DNA of 64,000 nt from Enterococcus sp. BWB1-3. GTDB lineage: Bacteria > Bacillota > Bacilli > Lactobacillales > Enterococcaceae. The stretch spans positions 124,001 through 188,000 of the forward strand of contig NZ_JADOEP010000001.1 of NCBI RefSeq assembly GCF_016745275.1, written 5' to 3'. Of the stretch, positions 36,701 to 45,482 are shown piece by piece (the stretch's first letter is position 1; each line of letters starts with the position of its first letter). The position numbers and the translations under genes were made by a program. Under the pieces are notes generated by a model. That model searched no databases. It had not been told where the DNA came from and saw only the letters and a list, made by a program, of their open reading frames with translations.

Positions 36701-36845
36701 TGGGAGAGCAGGTTCTGGAGCAAAAAGTGGATTTTTCCCTAAAACCGGCACGGATGCAGGTGTTGGAATGTCTATAATTGGGAGCTTACTAGGTGGATTT
36801 TCCGGACTAGGATTCTTGAAATCTAGAAAAAATAGAAAAAAATAA
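33705..36845 (+). CDS. Sortase-anchored surface protein with Big_6-like and DSDG repeats
   Basis: 1046 residues. The basic start ([20 protein letters not shown]) and hydrophobic stretch form a long signal peptide, cut near VEAAA at residue 53-54. Residues about 55-356 form a unique domain, probably the adhesive part. Residues 357-708 are four near-identical 88-residue immunoglobulin-like repeats ([19 protein letters not shown]). Residues about 712-974 are roughly 65 DSDG tetrapeptides, a stalk like that of staphylococcal Sdr proteins. The C-terminus has FPKTGTDAG (an LPxTG variant with Phe first), a hydrophobic helix and a KSRKNRKK tail for sortase anchoring. Likely an adhesin; ligand unknown. 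Repeat length probably varies by slippage. Own terminator at 36861. Confidence 0.93.
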   Translation: MKSRDYKRLFNSKSRKRSLSRKSVLMNVATTGILLTSAVVPATLLVAPQTVEAAALQGEIFTNLIANNNSGTSFETPYPIEGVTRQVNFTISGNELAGASVALSGNKAAVLAIPEPLVGLVSPNGQAHINTSVTLRMDQIGFIQTLVGAANTFLSFTENVINGGFGSMTGITFNVDEIHNQLDLLNNLAQFGQADFYVDEYLTSNEKEIVAQFDDGLALVIAQRINIILENLKTATNSLQATGNNIFSSTIAAAINAALIAPKAAFVSAINVAIGVVNTTGNIANEFGDGVLLGDTSIDIPTLITDPTFERLESYGVDTTVPYNAVFNGTVVKDNLIDLDWVINSDGKTSVWYENKITLQTPTAEISGNSVDGYTVTGEADPNVTIEITDPDGNVVRIGQTDENGNYVVEIPADKVSPLEELTVVAKDDKGNESAPAKVVVPEDITLQTPTAEITGDSVDGYTVTGEADPNVTIEITDPDGNVVGIGQTDENGNYVVEIPADKVSPLEELTVVAKDDKGNESAPAKVVVPEDITLQTPTAEITGDSVDGYTVTGEADPNVIIEITDPDGNVVGIGQTDENGNYVVEIPADKVNPLEELTVVAKDDKGNESAPAKVVVPEDITLQTPTAEITGDSVDGYTVTGEADPNVIIEITDPDGNVVGIGQTDENGNYVVEIPADKVEQSEELTVVSKDDKNHVSPPAYVVVPEDEETDGDSDGDSDGDSDGDSDGDSDGDSDGDSDGDSDGDSDGDSDGDSDGDSDGDSDGDSDGDSDGDSDGDSDGDSDGDSDGDSDGDSDGDSDGDSDGDSDGDSDGDSDGDSDGDSDGDSDGDSDGDSDGDSDGDSDGDSDGDSDGDSDGDSDGDSDGDSDGDSDGDSDGDSDGDSDGDSDGDSDGDSDGDSDGDSDGDSDGDSDGDSDGDSDGDSDGDSDGDSDGDSDGDSDGDSDGDSDGDSDGDSDGDSDGDSDGDSDGDSDGDKDNRSGNRFNDNSKDGTNLKISHTNGRAGSGAKSGFFPKTGTDAGVGMSIIGSLLGGFSGLGFLKSRKNRKK
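34773..35828 (+). repeat. Four tandem 264-bp repeats (88-residue Ig-like modules)
   Basis: Units start at 34773, 35037, 35301 and 35565, each beginning with the codons for [10 protein letters not shown]. The copies differ at only a few codons; the fourth diverges in its last third, where it meets the DSDG stalk. Confidence 0.92.
35838..36627 (+). repeat. 12-bp coding repeat array (DSDG, about 65 copies)
   Basis: GAYTCNGAYGGN-type units, in frame without interruption. Third-position changes (GAC/GAT, TCC/TCA/TCT, GGC/GGT/GGG/GGA) break up the DNA identity while the peptide stays constant, which points to selection on the protein. Long antisense and +1-frame ORFs here are by-products of the repeat. 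Confidence 0.95.
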
Positions 36846-36860
36846 CTAACTTTTAAAATA

Positions 36861-36911
36861 TTTTATGAGCTGTGGTATTAGTCATATTGATAATGTCACA
36901 GCTCATAAAAA
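36861..36911 (+). terminator. Terminator of the surface-protein gene
   Basis: TTTTATGAGCTGTG (from 36861) pairs with CACAGCTCATAAAA ending about 36910. Strong stem, AT-rich foot. Confidence 0.75.
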
Positions 36912-37119
36912 TAATTAACCGATGTACTTTAGAAGAAAATACTTGATTAGAAACAAGAGGATGCCCAAAAGTTGGATAGTATCCATTTCATGAGGATATT
37001 GATTTTTGTTCACTTTATTTTTATATTTTAACAATGTTTACATAGTTTGATATTTTTTGAAACAAAATTTTTTTCACATTTTTTTTTTCTATTTAAAGAA
37101 GTAAAGGATGAATTAATTT

Positions 37120-38790
37120 ATGATTGCAGGTACATTAAACCAATTGTTAGAGCTTTTTGAAGCTCATCAAAATTCAGAGCTTCAAGCTACCACGTTTATT
37201 TTAAGTTATGGCAATCGTTCTGAACGTTGCTATGTCAAAGAATTTTATGGAAAAACATTTAAGCAAAGCTGGGAAAAACTTTTTTTATTTTATCGAGCTT
37301 TGCCAGAAACAAATGAGTATGTACGTATTGATCTAATTATAGAAGAAAGTAAAACTACTTTAGAGCAGCTGATTGAAAAAATTGGTAAAATCAAGCGTAA
37401 TAATTATATAACTTTTGGCTTCCGAGTTGAGGGGTTTAAAAAGAGATGTTTTTTGAAAGAAGAGATCACATCCAACGCATTATTTGTTCCAGATGAAAAT
37501 CATAAAATCGGGCAAAATTTACCTAACTTACGAATCGATATTTCAAACTATAAATCATATGTAAAGAGAAAATATCGTGTGGATGATTATTCATTAAACT
37601 ATCTAAAAAAATCATCAATATACACCTTTACTACACAAGCATATTTTATTGAAGAGAATAAAATTTTTGAACTGAAGGATTATGGTTTTGGAAATCACTT
37701 TAGAGTAGTAGAGGAAGAAAATTTTCAAGAAATTTTGGATGATGTTATTCGTAGAGGGGCTGCTTATTTGTTGGAGCAATTAAAAGAGGATGGCAAATTT
37801 ATATATGGCTATTTTCCTTGTTACGATAAAAACATTCGTAATTATAATGCAATTCGACACTTTTCTTCATTGTATGCACTATTTGAAGCTGGGGAACTTT
37901 TGAATAATCAGGAAATGATTAAAAAAGCATATCAGGGTTTAATTTGGGGCTTTGACTATTTATTGGACGTAATTGACGGTGACAGCTTAATCAAAGATCA
38001 AATTGGATCAACTGTCGAATATAAACTTGGTGCACAGGCAACGGCTATTCTTGCTTCGGCAAAATATACACAGATTACTGGTGATACGCAATTTTTCAAC
38101 ATGATGCGTACGCTTGCACATACGATAGAAAAAAGATTTATCACCGAAAATGATGATACGATTCATGTTCTTGATAAACTACTTGAAGTTAAAGATAGAT
38201 TTAGAATCATTTATTATGATGGTGAGGCTCTGTTTTCCATGCTTAGGGCATATGAATTAATGAATGAGGAAGAAATTTTTAATATTTGTCAGAGAATGAT
38301 GACGCATTTTGTTGATAATAATTATGAAAAATATCATGATCATTGGTTAAGTTACGCAGTCAATGAATTTTTAAAACATGAACAGAAAAATGAGTATTAT
38401 ACCTTTGGCTTAAAAAATGCTTTAAGCAGAATTGATTTTATGGAAAATAGGGATACCGCTTATCCGACAATGCTGGAACTATTAGTTGCAGCAGCTAAAA
38501 TGGTGCTTAAGTTAGATAATTATGATAAACAACGAGAAGTGGTTTCTGCTGAAGAATTTACAGCAGGAAAAAAACGTATTTTTGAAGTAATGGATTATCG
38601 TGCATATCATGAAATAGTTACTGGAACAATGTTTCCTGAATTTGCCATGTTTTTTCAGTCGCCTGAAAAGATTCAATACGGTTTCTTTGCTAGACATGAT
38701 CGTTTTAGAATGAGGATCGATGATGCAGAGCACTTTTTATCAGGCTTGATTAACTATCGAGTACTTCGCTTTGGAGGTGTAGAGGAATGA
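37120..38790 (+). CDS. Unrecognised protein with alpha/alpha-toroid-like C-terminal domain
   Basis: 556 residues, no signal peptide. The first 180 or so form a mixed alpha/beta region without a known motif. From about 200 on, helices recur in the pattern of alpha/alpha-barrel enzymes such as glycan hydrolases, lyases or epimerases: IRHFSSLYALFEAGELLNN, KLGAQATAILASAKYTQITG, YYDGEALFSMLRAYELMN, DHWLSYAVNEFL. I cannot assign a reaction. Its stop overlaps the next small gene by 4 bases, and a CapA-Mur ligase gene follows downstream, so a role in making or trimming a cell-surface polymer is plausible. The gene is AT-rich like its neighbours and may have been acquired with them. Confidence 0.75.
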   Translation: MIAGTLNQLLELFEAHQNSELQATTFILSYGNRSERCYVKEFYGKTFKQSWEKLFLFYRALPETNEYVRIDLIIEESKTTLEQLIEKIGKIKRNNYITFGFRVEGFKKRCFLKEEITSNALFVPDENHKIGQNLPNLRIDISNYKSYVKRKYRVDDYSLNYLKKSSIYTFTTQAYFIEENKIFELKDYGFGNHFRVVEEENFQEILDDVIRRGAAYLLEQLKEDGKFIYGYFPCYDKNIRNYNAIRHFSSLYALFEAGELLNNQEMIKKAYQGLIWGFDYLLDVIDGDSLIKDQIGSTVEYKLGAQATAILASAKYTQITGDTQFFNMMRTLAHTIEKRFITENDDTIHVLDKLLEVKDRFRIIYYDGEALFSMLRAYELMNEEEIFNICQRMMTHFVDNNYEKYHDHWLSYAVNEFLKHEQKNEYYTFGLKNALSRIDFMENRDTAYPTMLELLVAAAKMVLKLDNYDKQREVVSAEEFTAGKKRIFEVMDYRAYHEIVTGTMFPEFAMFFQSPEKIQYGFFARHDRFRMRIDDAEHFLSGLINYRVLRFGGVEE

Positions 38791-39029
38791 AATTCTATGG
38801 ACTAATAAGATTCCTGGTTCTTTTTATTTTAGCAGCATATACTTTTTTGATTAGAAAAAAGATCAGAAAACGAAGGAAAGGGCGATTGTCAGATTCTTTG
38901 AAAAATTATTCCAAGGATATAGACGGACTGTATCCTTGGGAAAAAAATACCGATAATTCGCCTAAAAGTATTCCTGCAAATGCAAAACGATTTAAAGAAA
39001 AGGAAAAAATTAAGAGAGGGCGTTGGTGA
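38787..39029 (+). CDS. Small single-pass membrane protein of the putative polymer locus
   Basis: 80 residues: an N-terminal helix (LIRFLVLFILAAYTFLI), then a strongly basic stretch (RKKIRKRRKGR) and a charged cytoplasmic tail. It overlaps the previous gene by 4 bases, which implies co-translation. By position and shape it could play the part of the short PgsE/CapE peptides of polyglutamate systems, but there is no sequence proof. Confidence 0.65.
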   Translation: MKFYGLIRFLVLFILAAYTFLIRKKIRKRRKGRLSDSLKNYSKDIDGLYPWEKNTDNSPKSIPANAKRFKEKEKIKRGRW

Positions 39030-39994
39030 TACTTTTTTCAGAATAGACTCTGAACAGGTTTGAAAACTCAAACGGCAAATTTGTTTGAAAAAATTAAGAG
39101 CTGATCTGTTGATAATATTAAAGCTTATTCATACCTATAGTTCGATAAACAGCCAGTACAGGGGTAACTCGGAAAAGTTCATCCTTAACCGGAGTCAAAC
39201 TAGCTGTAAAGTAGTACAACATTTAATTAAGCTTGCTTCTTTCAAGGAATATTTATTGAAGTTGTGCATATCATTTCACTAAAGACTTCTACAAAAGCGG
39301 GGAATCCTTGTATCTACGAGTCTTACCTTGTTCGATTCTTGATACAAACGCGTTTGCTTGGAAAAGCGTTGGTATATCTTGTATGGAGCAGATCATGTGA
39401 AGAAGCGTAGGAGTAAGTTATGCAAAAAGTCTTAAGACATGCACTAATATAAATGAACAGTTGCTCTAATTATTGGATGAATGTTTCACATTCAAAGATT
39501 GCCGTTCGCATAAAGCTATCTCTTTGTTTCTGGAATAAATTTTGACAAATTTATCCCCATCGGAGCTTTGCCTACCATCCCACTAGCTGTTCGGTCTTAT
39601 TATTGAAGTATATAAGTTAATATTTTCTATCATTGAATATCCTTTATAGACTATCTTTTATTATAATTTGGGCAGCGTATTAACCCTATTTAAGAAATGA
39701 TTATTTTCTCATTCAACAGCTTATCTACATTCAGTTAGTTCCTGATAGAGGAGAAAATCAAAAAAATCTCTTTCTTGGAACAAAGCAAGCGAAGTATAGT
39801 ATAGTGCATTGCAAGGTGGCTTGGAATGTAGTGGAATTTTCTTTATATGATTGATAAATAACCGAAGGAAAGCGCTCTAGGTCCCTGAGTTTTATTTATA
39901 TTAAGGTAGTGTACAATAATCAATTAGAATTTTTATGTAGTTGAGGTCTTTTTACTTAAATTAACCAAAGACATATAGAAGCCGAGAGGAAAGA
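39030..39994. other. Gap inside the polymer locus
   Basis: About 960 bp without a credible gene, largely filled by family B repeat modules (39285-39700). TACAAT near 39911 and the region up to 39990 may hold the promoter of the next gene. A cre-like half palindrome (GGAAAGCGCT) occurs near 39867. Confidence 0.5.
39285..39700 (+). repeat. Repeat-family B element, copy 2 (mosaic)
   Basis: Modules shared with 43472-44060 but in a different order: AATCCTTGTATCTACGAGTC (near 39302), GAAGAAGCGTAGGAG (near 39401), TTTTGACAAATTTATCCC (near 39539) and the end module GTTAATATTTTCTATCATTG (near 39620). Non-coding. Confidence 0.7.
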
Positions 39995-42900
39995 ATGTAT
40001 ATGACAGATTTAAAGAATAATACACAAAATATTGCATGTCTAGCATTTTCTAACACAAGTTTATTGAATAAACGACCGGCTGGGAATAGATCGTCACCTT
40101 ATGGAACATCACATTTGCTGTTGTACTTAAGTATTTTAATTGATTTGCAAGAGAACAAACTTTCACCAGAACAAACGATTATTTTTCCAGAGAGAGTAGA
40201 ACGTGAACAAAAATCTTTACGTTCCACCAATGCTCATAAAGGAGAAGAGCGTCTGTTGATTGATGTATTGAATCAGGCAGTCTCTTTGAATGCACCAGAT
40301 TGTCTAGTTGCTTTGATGGAAATATATGGCGGACAAAAAGGGGCGAGAAAGAAGATTGATGAATTGGGAATTAAGTTGAATATTTCTCGTATTTCCCGTA
40401 CTTCTTTAACAGGTCGTTTAGTAGAAAAGCAAAAGTCTAATCTATTTGATTATTTCAAAATTGCTTCTGCTTATCTGAATTTAGCAAGAAACAGCTTCGC
40501 CTATATTAGAAATCGCATACATGTGATTGGAACTGAGGTATATTATCCGCAGTCAGAAGCTGATTTAAAAGGAGACGTACTTGCTAGTATTTTTTGGGGA
40601 ACGAATCAAAACGATTGTATGATATTTAAAGAAATTGATAATGAGCTGTATTGTTCATTGGTAATCAATGGTACAAACTATACACATACCTCTGAGACTG
40701 CATACTTACCGTTTATTGAAGAAACCTGTTCACCTAAAGAAATAGTGTTGTCTAAACCGATCATTAATTTTTTAGCAGACACATATTTTGGTGAGTTTCA
40801 GACAGAAGTGCGCAAAAGGAAGAAACGTACGGATGCTTTACAGAAATATGGATATGGGTATTCTTTTCAAAAAATTGGTGAAAAATTATCTGCAAATGAC
40901 TATAACATAATTACATATGAAGGTGTCTTGATTCAACCAGAAGAGGAGTGCTTTAATAAAAGAAAGATTTTTTATTTAGGTGGCGATAAACAACAAACGA
41001 TCAATGAACTGAAAAAAAGGCATATTCATTTAGCAAATCTCGGAAATAATCATGCGAAAGATTATGGGGATGAAGCATTGTTGGAGACGATCAAAGCATT
41101 TAATCAGAATGGGATTGCAACAGTGGGGGCAGGAAGAAATCTCAAGGAGGCGGTGAAGCCGATTCTTCTTCGTCATGATAATCAAAAAATAGCAATTTTT
41201 TCAGGCTATTGGTATCGAAAAGGCAGGGATCGGTATTTTGATTTTTATGCAACAAATCGATCAGGCGTTGCTTCCTTGGATGGGGTATTGTTAGAAGCTA
41301 TTAGAGCATTTAAAGAAGAGAATTCAGAAGTGTTTACTATTGTATTGGCTCATTGGGGAGAGGATTTTAGAAATTTAGCGCAGCGACAAAAGAATTTGGC
41401 GAAACGATTAGTTTCAGCGGGAGCTGATTTAATTATTGGAAGTGGTCCACATAAAATTCAACCGGTTGAAATAATAGATGGAACTTTAGTATTTTATAGT
41501 TTAGGAAATGGTGTTTTTAATAGTGACGGGAAAGAATTGTCAAAACCAGGAAATTTACCCTATAGCTATTTTCTTAACTGGCATTTAACAGATCAACTGA
41601 TTCGGGTGTATCCTTTCTGGAATTATAATTTAGCTAATTTTTGGCAACCATATTTTGTTGAAAAAGCAACTCAGAACCAGGTAATAGAAGATATCGGAAA
41701 ATTAGATAATTCATCTTTACTGGAAGCTCCTCAATTTGATGAAGCTGGACACCTTTACTATCCTGTAAAAATCAATGCTGCTTCTCATGAACAGGAAAAT
41801 CACCAAGTAAATGCAAATTGGTTAAAAAAGAATATATCCGGCTCTTTTTTAGATGGGTATCTGCCAGCAGGCACCTTTGATTATATAACAATTTCTGAAG
41901 AGGATCTCAAAACTGTTTCTTGCGAACAGGCACTTTTTGTTTCTCTAAGTACTAAGGACATGAAGGCTTTGTATCATGATGAAAAATGGTTTCCTGCTCA
42001 TCGTAATAAAAAATTAATAGAAGTGGGATGTCCGGAAAAAATAGGCTTGATTCTTACCGATACACCAATTGAGGAGTATAGAGGAAAGGTGCCGCAGTTT
42101 ATTGTTTCGAATACTTTAGCTGCAGCCTCATTACTAGCAGATTGTATCGTAGAAGCCTATCAGGGGCAAATGATCACTATTACGGGGAGTGTGGGAAAAA
42201 CTTCAGTAAGACTACTTTTGGAACAACTATTAGCAGAGGAATCACCATTAAGCAATACTAAAAATTCAAATTTACATTTTGCAAATTTAAGACTTGCTCT
42301 GGCGCTGAGTCGACAGCCGGCTAAGGCAATTTTTGAAATTGCTGTTGGAGGGATGAATCGTTTGGCATACGGTAATGAGGGGTATCGTTATAGAAGTGAT
42401 GTGGCAATTTTAACCTCTTTTGGAATGGCTCACTCTAAATACGGAATCAATCGTAACCTTTCTTTAAAATCGGAAATTTTCACTAGTGTTAAAAATGGCG
42501 GTACAGCTATTATCAATGGGGATATAGAAGAAAAATATCTTTGGAAATTTTTGAGACAGGCAAGACGTCAAGCTTTAACAATAAAATCATATAGCCTAAT
42601 TAATGAGCAGGCGGACTGTTATTTGGTTGAGAAAAAGGTTGGAAAAGATCATACGGAAGTAATCCTTTCTTTAAATAGAAAAATACAACGATTTTCGATG
42701 GCTGCTTTCAGTGATGGACAGATTCAAAATGTAATGGCCTCTTTGCTTACTTTAGACACACTTGGTTACGATGTAAATAAATATGTTCATTTATTGGAGA
42801 CGAAAAATAATTTGCCACGTAATTTGGAAGAGGTTGTAGTCAAATATAATGGCAAGCAGTTTACTTTGATTGATGACAGTCATAACAGTTCTATACTTGC

Positions 42901-43246
42901 CGTAAAAAATGGTATACGAGCATTTAAAGAAAGACAACAGTTTTATAGTGGAAGTAATCTGTTGGTTCTTGGTGAAGTAGCAGAATTAGGTGATTATAGT
43001 TTTGATCAGCATTATCAGTTGAAAGAAGAGTTAGCTGACTGTAAAGCAACTCAGATTTTCTTATGGGGCGAGGCATTCAAAAAAATAGCAGAAGAATTGC
43101 CTGATGCACAATGGGTCGCGGATAAGAACCTGTTGGCAGAACATGTTCAACCATATTTAACAGATAATTCTTTAGTTTTTGTCAAGGGGTCAGCTTCCAG
43201 TAAATTTTATAAAGTAGCAGATGAAATAAAAAAATTATCTTTTTAG
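39995..43246 (+). CDS. Three-part fusion: serine-hydrolase-like domain, CapA domain, Mur ligase domain
   Basis: 1083 residues, no signal peptide visible. Residues about 1-270 resemble a beta-lactamase/DD-peptidase fold (SPYGTSHLLLYLSILIDLQ) but lack a clear SxxK, so this part may be inactive. Residues about 300-560 match the CapA metallophosphatase-like family: LGNNHAKDYG (near 349), LAHWGEDF (near 452), GSGPHKIQPVE (near 483), YSLGNGVFN. Residues about 725-1083 are a MurF/CapB-type ligase with the P-loop TGSVGKTSVR (near 730) and DDSHNSS (near 961). Fusing CapA and a ligase suggests synthesis and handling of an amino-acid-linked polymer such as polyglutamate, or modification of a cell-wall peptide. 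No CapC-like membrane protein is seen. GAGAGGAAAG serves ATG 39995 or 40001. Confidence 0.85.
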   Translation: MYMTDLKNNTQNIACLAFSNTSLLNKRPAGNRSSPYGTSHLLLYLSILIDLQENKLSPEQTIIFPERVEREQKSLRSTNAHKGEERLLIDVLNQAVSLNAPDCLVALMEIYGGQKGARKKIDELGIKLNISRISRTSLTGRLVEKQKSNLFDYFKIASAYLNLARNSFAYIRNRIHVIGTEVYYPQSEADLKGDVLASIFWGTNQNDCMIFKEIDNELYCSLVINGTNYTHTSETAYLPFIEETCSPKEIVLSKPIINFLADTYFGEFQTEVRKRKKRTDALQKYGYGYSFQKIGEKLSANDYNIITYEGVLIQPEEECFNKRKIFYLGGDKQQTINELKKRHIHLANLGNNHAKDYGDEALLETIKAFNQNGIATVGAGRNLKEAVKPILLRHDNQKIAIFSGYWYRKGRDRYFDFYATNRSGVASLDGVLLEAIRAFKEENSEVFTIVLAHWGEDFRNLAQRQKNLAKRLVSAGADLIIGSGPHKIQPVEIIDGTLVFYSLGNGVFNSDGKELSKPGNLPYSYFLNWHLTDQLIRVYPFWNYNLANFWQPYFVEKATQNQVIEDIGKLDNSSLLEAPQFDEAGHLYYPVKINAASHEQENHQVNANWLKKNISGSFLDGYLPAGTFDYITISEEDLKTVSCEQALFVSLSTKDMKALYHDEKWFPAHRNKKLIEVGCPEKIGLILTDTPIEEYRGKVPQFIVSNTLAAASLLADCIVEAYQGQMITITGSVGKTSVRLLLEQLLAEESPLSNTKNSNLHFANLRLALALSRQPAKAIFEIAVGGMNRLAYGNEGYRYRSDVAILTSFGMAHSKYGINRNLSLKSEIFTSVKNGGTAIINGDIEEKYLWKFLRQARRQALTIKSYSLINEQADCYLVEKKVGKDHTEVILSLNRKIQRFSMAAFSDGQIQNVMASLLTLDTLGYDVNKYVHLLETKNNLPRNLEEVVVKYNGKQFTLIDDSHNSSILAVKNGIRAFKERQQFYSGSNLLVLGEVAELGDYSFDQHYQLKEELADCKATQIFLWGEAFKKIAEELPDAQWVADKNLLAEHVQPYLTDNSLVFVKGSASSKFYKVADEIKKLSF

Positions 43247-43471
43247 AGTGAAACAGGTGTATCTTTGTTTTATTGTTAACGATAGTATTTATGTACAAAA
43301 TTATAGGAACATACAATAATATCTTCTATACATAAAGAAGATATAGAATGAAAGGAAAGGCGCTGTATCAAATTAAAAAACTGAATAAACAGCATTCCAA
43401 AGCTTCCCTATGTATCGATGATTGGAACAGAGACCTTCAATTCTAAATGGCGTCTTCATTTAGAATTGGGT
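43247..43471. other. Gap after the fusion gene
   Basis: A small hairpin ATCTTC/GAAGAT near 43322-43342 is the only candidate terminator. GAAAGGAAAGGCGCTGTATC near 43350 echoes GGAGCTGTATC at 33135. Nothing coding. Confidence 0.4.
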
Positions 43472-44060
43472 GAATTTTGACAAATGTATATCAGAGCTTC
43501 GTCTACTAGCAATCTCTTAGTGATGAACATAAATGGGTGCACATCTATTTCAATCAGAGCATTGCATACCATCCTGCTAATGCTTCTAGATGAGGCGAGC
43601 CTCTATTCAAGGAATATTTATCGAGGCTGCGCATATAGCATGTCCTCCATGTTCCTGAGACATGCGACGAGCATTTGAAGAAGCGTAGGAGCAAACTCCT
43701 GATAAGGATCTAAATTTTAACCCATGTATCTCTATCAGAGTATTGCCTACCATCTCACTAGTTTATTTATCTTAGTGAGACTGGCAGCTACCTCCAAAAA
43801 GTGATTGAATGTATACACATTCCTCAGATTGTCGGTTCGCATACCATCCCACTAGAGGTTCCTGCATCAGTAGAAAATCCTTGTATCTGCGAGTCTTACT
43901 TTGTTCGATTCTCGATATAAACGCTTCTATTTGGAAACGTGTTGGCGGATCTCCAGCTGTTTTTGAAGCTGTTCGTTCTTGGTTTTGAAGTATACAAGTT
44001 AAAATTTTCTATCATTAAACATCATTTATAGACTATATTTTATTATAATTTATAATTCGG
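43472..44060 (+). repeat. Repeat-family B element, copy 3 (longest)
   Basis: The fullest copy: left part matches 16771-17110, then ATTCCTCAGATTGTCGGTTC, CAGTAGAAAATCCTTGTATC and the end module up to TATTATAATTTATAATTC that is shared with 8068 and 39600. It abuts the decayed IS3 element, so family B may be linked to insertion of such elements. Non-coding. Confidence 0.75.
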
Positions 44061-44126
44061 TCAATACAGTAGATAAAAAAATAAAGTGTGCAAACTAAAA
44101 GAAAACACACTAGGAGGGACAGTATT

Positions 44127-44417
44127 ATGTCAAGAAGAGCACGGAGAACCTATACTCAAGAATTTAAACAACAAATGGTTGATTTGTATCAAGCTGGAAA
44201 ATCTCGAGCAGAGATTATCCGAGCATATGAACTTACGCCATCCTCCTTTGATAAATGGGTGAGACAGGCTGCTTTGACTAAGTCATTTAAAGAGAAAGAC
44301 AATCTGACTCCTGAACAAAAGGAATTAGCGGCTCTACGTAAAAAGAATCAGCAGCTGAAAATAGAAAATGATAGTTTAAAGCAAGCGGTGCTGATATTTG
44401 GACAAAAAGAGAAGTGA
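44127..44417 (+). CDS. IS3-family transposase OrfA (helix-turn-helix subunit)
   Basis: 96 residues: RRTYTQEFKQQMVDLYQAGK with the DNA-binding helix-turn-helix, then ELTPSSFDKWVRQ and a leucine-zipper-like coiled coil (ELAALRKKNQQLKIENDSLK). The ORF opens at 44088, but ATG 44127 has CTAGGAGGGACAG upstream and gives the family start. In live elements OrfA joins OrfB by frameshifting; here the partner is dead. Confidence 0.88.
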   Translation: MSRRARRTYTQEFKQQMVDLYQAGKSRAEIIRAYELTPSSFDKWVRQAALTKSFKEKDNLTPEQKELAALRKKNQQLKIENDSLKQAVLIFGQKEK

Positions 44418-45348
44418 TTACACATAATAAGCATAAATATTCTGCATTGGTGATGTGCAATATTTTAGGGCTCTCCCGCCAAACTTATTATTATAAAGTA
44501 AAACCAAAAAAGGACGAAGCAGCACTGGAAGAAGCTGTAACGGAAGAATTTATGAAAAGTTGGAAAGTATATGGTACAAGAAAAATCAAATAGGCACTGC
44601 TTAACTAGGGCATTTAACTGAGCCAACGAAAAAATGAATCAGATTATGAAACACTGTGGGTTACAGTCAAGTTACACAACCGTACCCTGTAGGGAACATG
44701 CGACAAAAAGTGATGAGTCGGCTGAGAAAATATTCTCAATTGAGAATTAAAAAAACTACTGGAAGCCATTGTGACTGATTTGACCTATATATAAGTAGGA
44801 AACAGCAAGTATTATGTTTGCATAATAATAGACCTGTTCAATCAAGCGATATTTGGCTGTTCAATTGAAAAATATAAAGATGTGAAACTGGTTCAATAAG
44901 CATTTCATCAAATTAAGCAACCACTAACAGAAGCGGGGCTCATTCATACTGAGTGAGGAAAGGCGTTTGACAAACAAACTATCATCGAGCTGCTGACCAA
45001 TTTTGAAATCGAGCACTCATTAAGTAAAAAAGATTGTCCTTATGATAACGCAGCAGCAGAATTATCGTACAAATCGATGAAAAAGCAGAATTAGTTCAAC
45101 CGCATCAGTTTGAGAGTCTTCGGTAACTGTAATTGGAATTATCTGAGATTGCATGGAACATTAAGTTACGAGATACCAGCAAGGCTATCTAAATCTGAGA
45201 TTGGCGGGGTGGAAACCTTGATGATTCGTTTGGATATGATAGCGATGAGGCAGCTTAATGGTTCATAATTAGCTTTTGCTGGTACTCCTCCTATCCAAGG
45301 AGGCTTATTATTGAGGTCAATCGAGTAAGAATACAAGCTGAAAATAGA
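44412..45348 (+). pseudogene. IS3-family transposase OrfB remnant
   Basis: Begins about 44412 (VITHNKHKYSALVMCNILGL, LSRQTYYYK) and meets a stop after about 60 codons (YGTRKIK then TAG). Later pieces in shifted frames still read as the DDE core: VTDLTYI, YVCIIIDLFNQAIFGCSI, KAFDKQTIIELL, SLSKKDCPYDNAAAE and IPARLSKSEIGG. Several stops interrupt it. Confidence 0.85.
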
Positions 45349-45420
45349 CACCTTATAAAATTGTCAAGAAAAGGGTTGACCTTTCGATTTTTAACGAATT
45401 GATTAGTTTACCTTGTAGTA

Positions 45421-45450
45421 TAGACGAATGGTCTGAGACTCCGCTATAAT
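45421..45450 (+). promoter_or_regulatory. Promoter of the CorC/HlyC-like gene
   Basis: Perfect -10 TATAAT at 45445-45450; an 18-bp spacer separates it from TAGACG at 45421-45426, a partial -35. Confidence 0.55.
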
Positions 45451-45482
45451 AGAATAAAATGAAAAAAGGATGATGACATTTT

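Larger units (their letters stand above)
44088..45365 (+). mobile_element. Decayed IS3-family (IS150-like) insertion sequence
   Basis: OrfA is intact (44127-44417) but OrfB is ruined by stops and frameshifts. The right end is probably CAAGCTGAAAATAGACA at about 45334-45350, the usual ending of this group. No matching left terminal repeat is clear; the left side merges with a family B repeat. The element cannot move by itself. Confidence 0.75.

Noticed and set aside
35807-36777. Long antisense (SPSE repeat) and +1-frame (TAIPTATQ repeat) ORFs over the DSDG region
   Set aside because: By-products of a 12-bp coding repeat in the true frame of the surface protein.
44088-44126. Upstream start for the IS3 OrfA
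   Set aside because: The ATG at 44127 has the only proper ribosome binding site and the family N-terminus.
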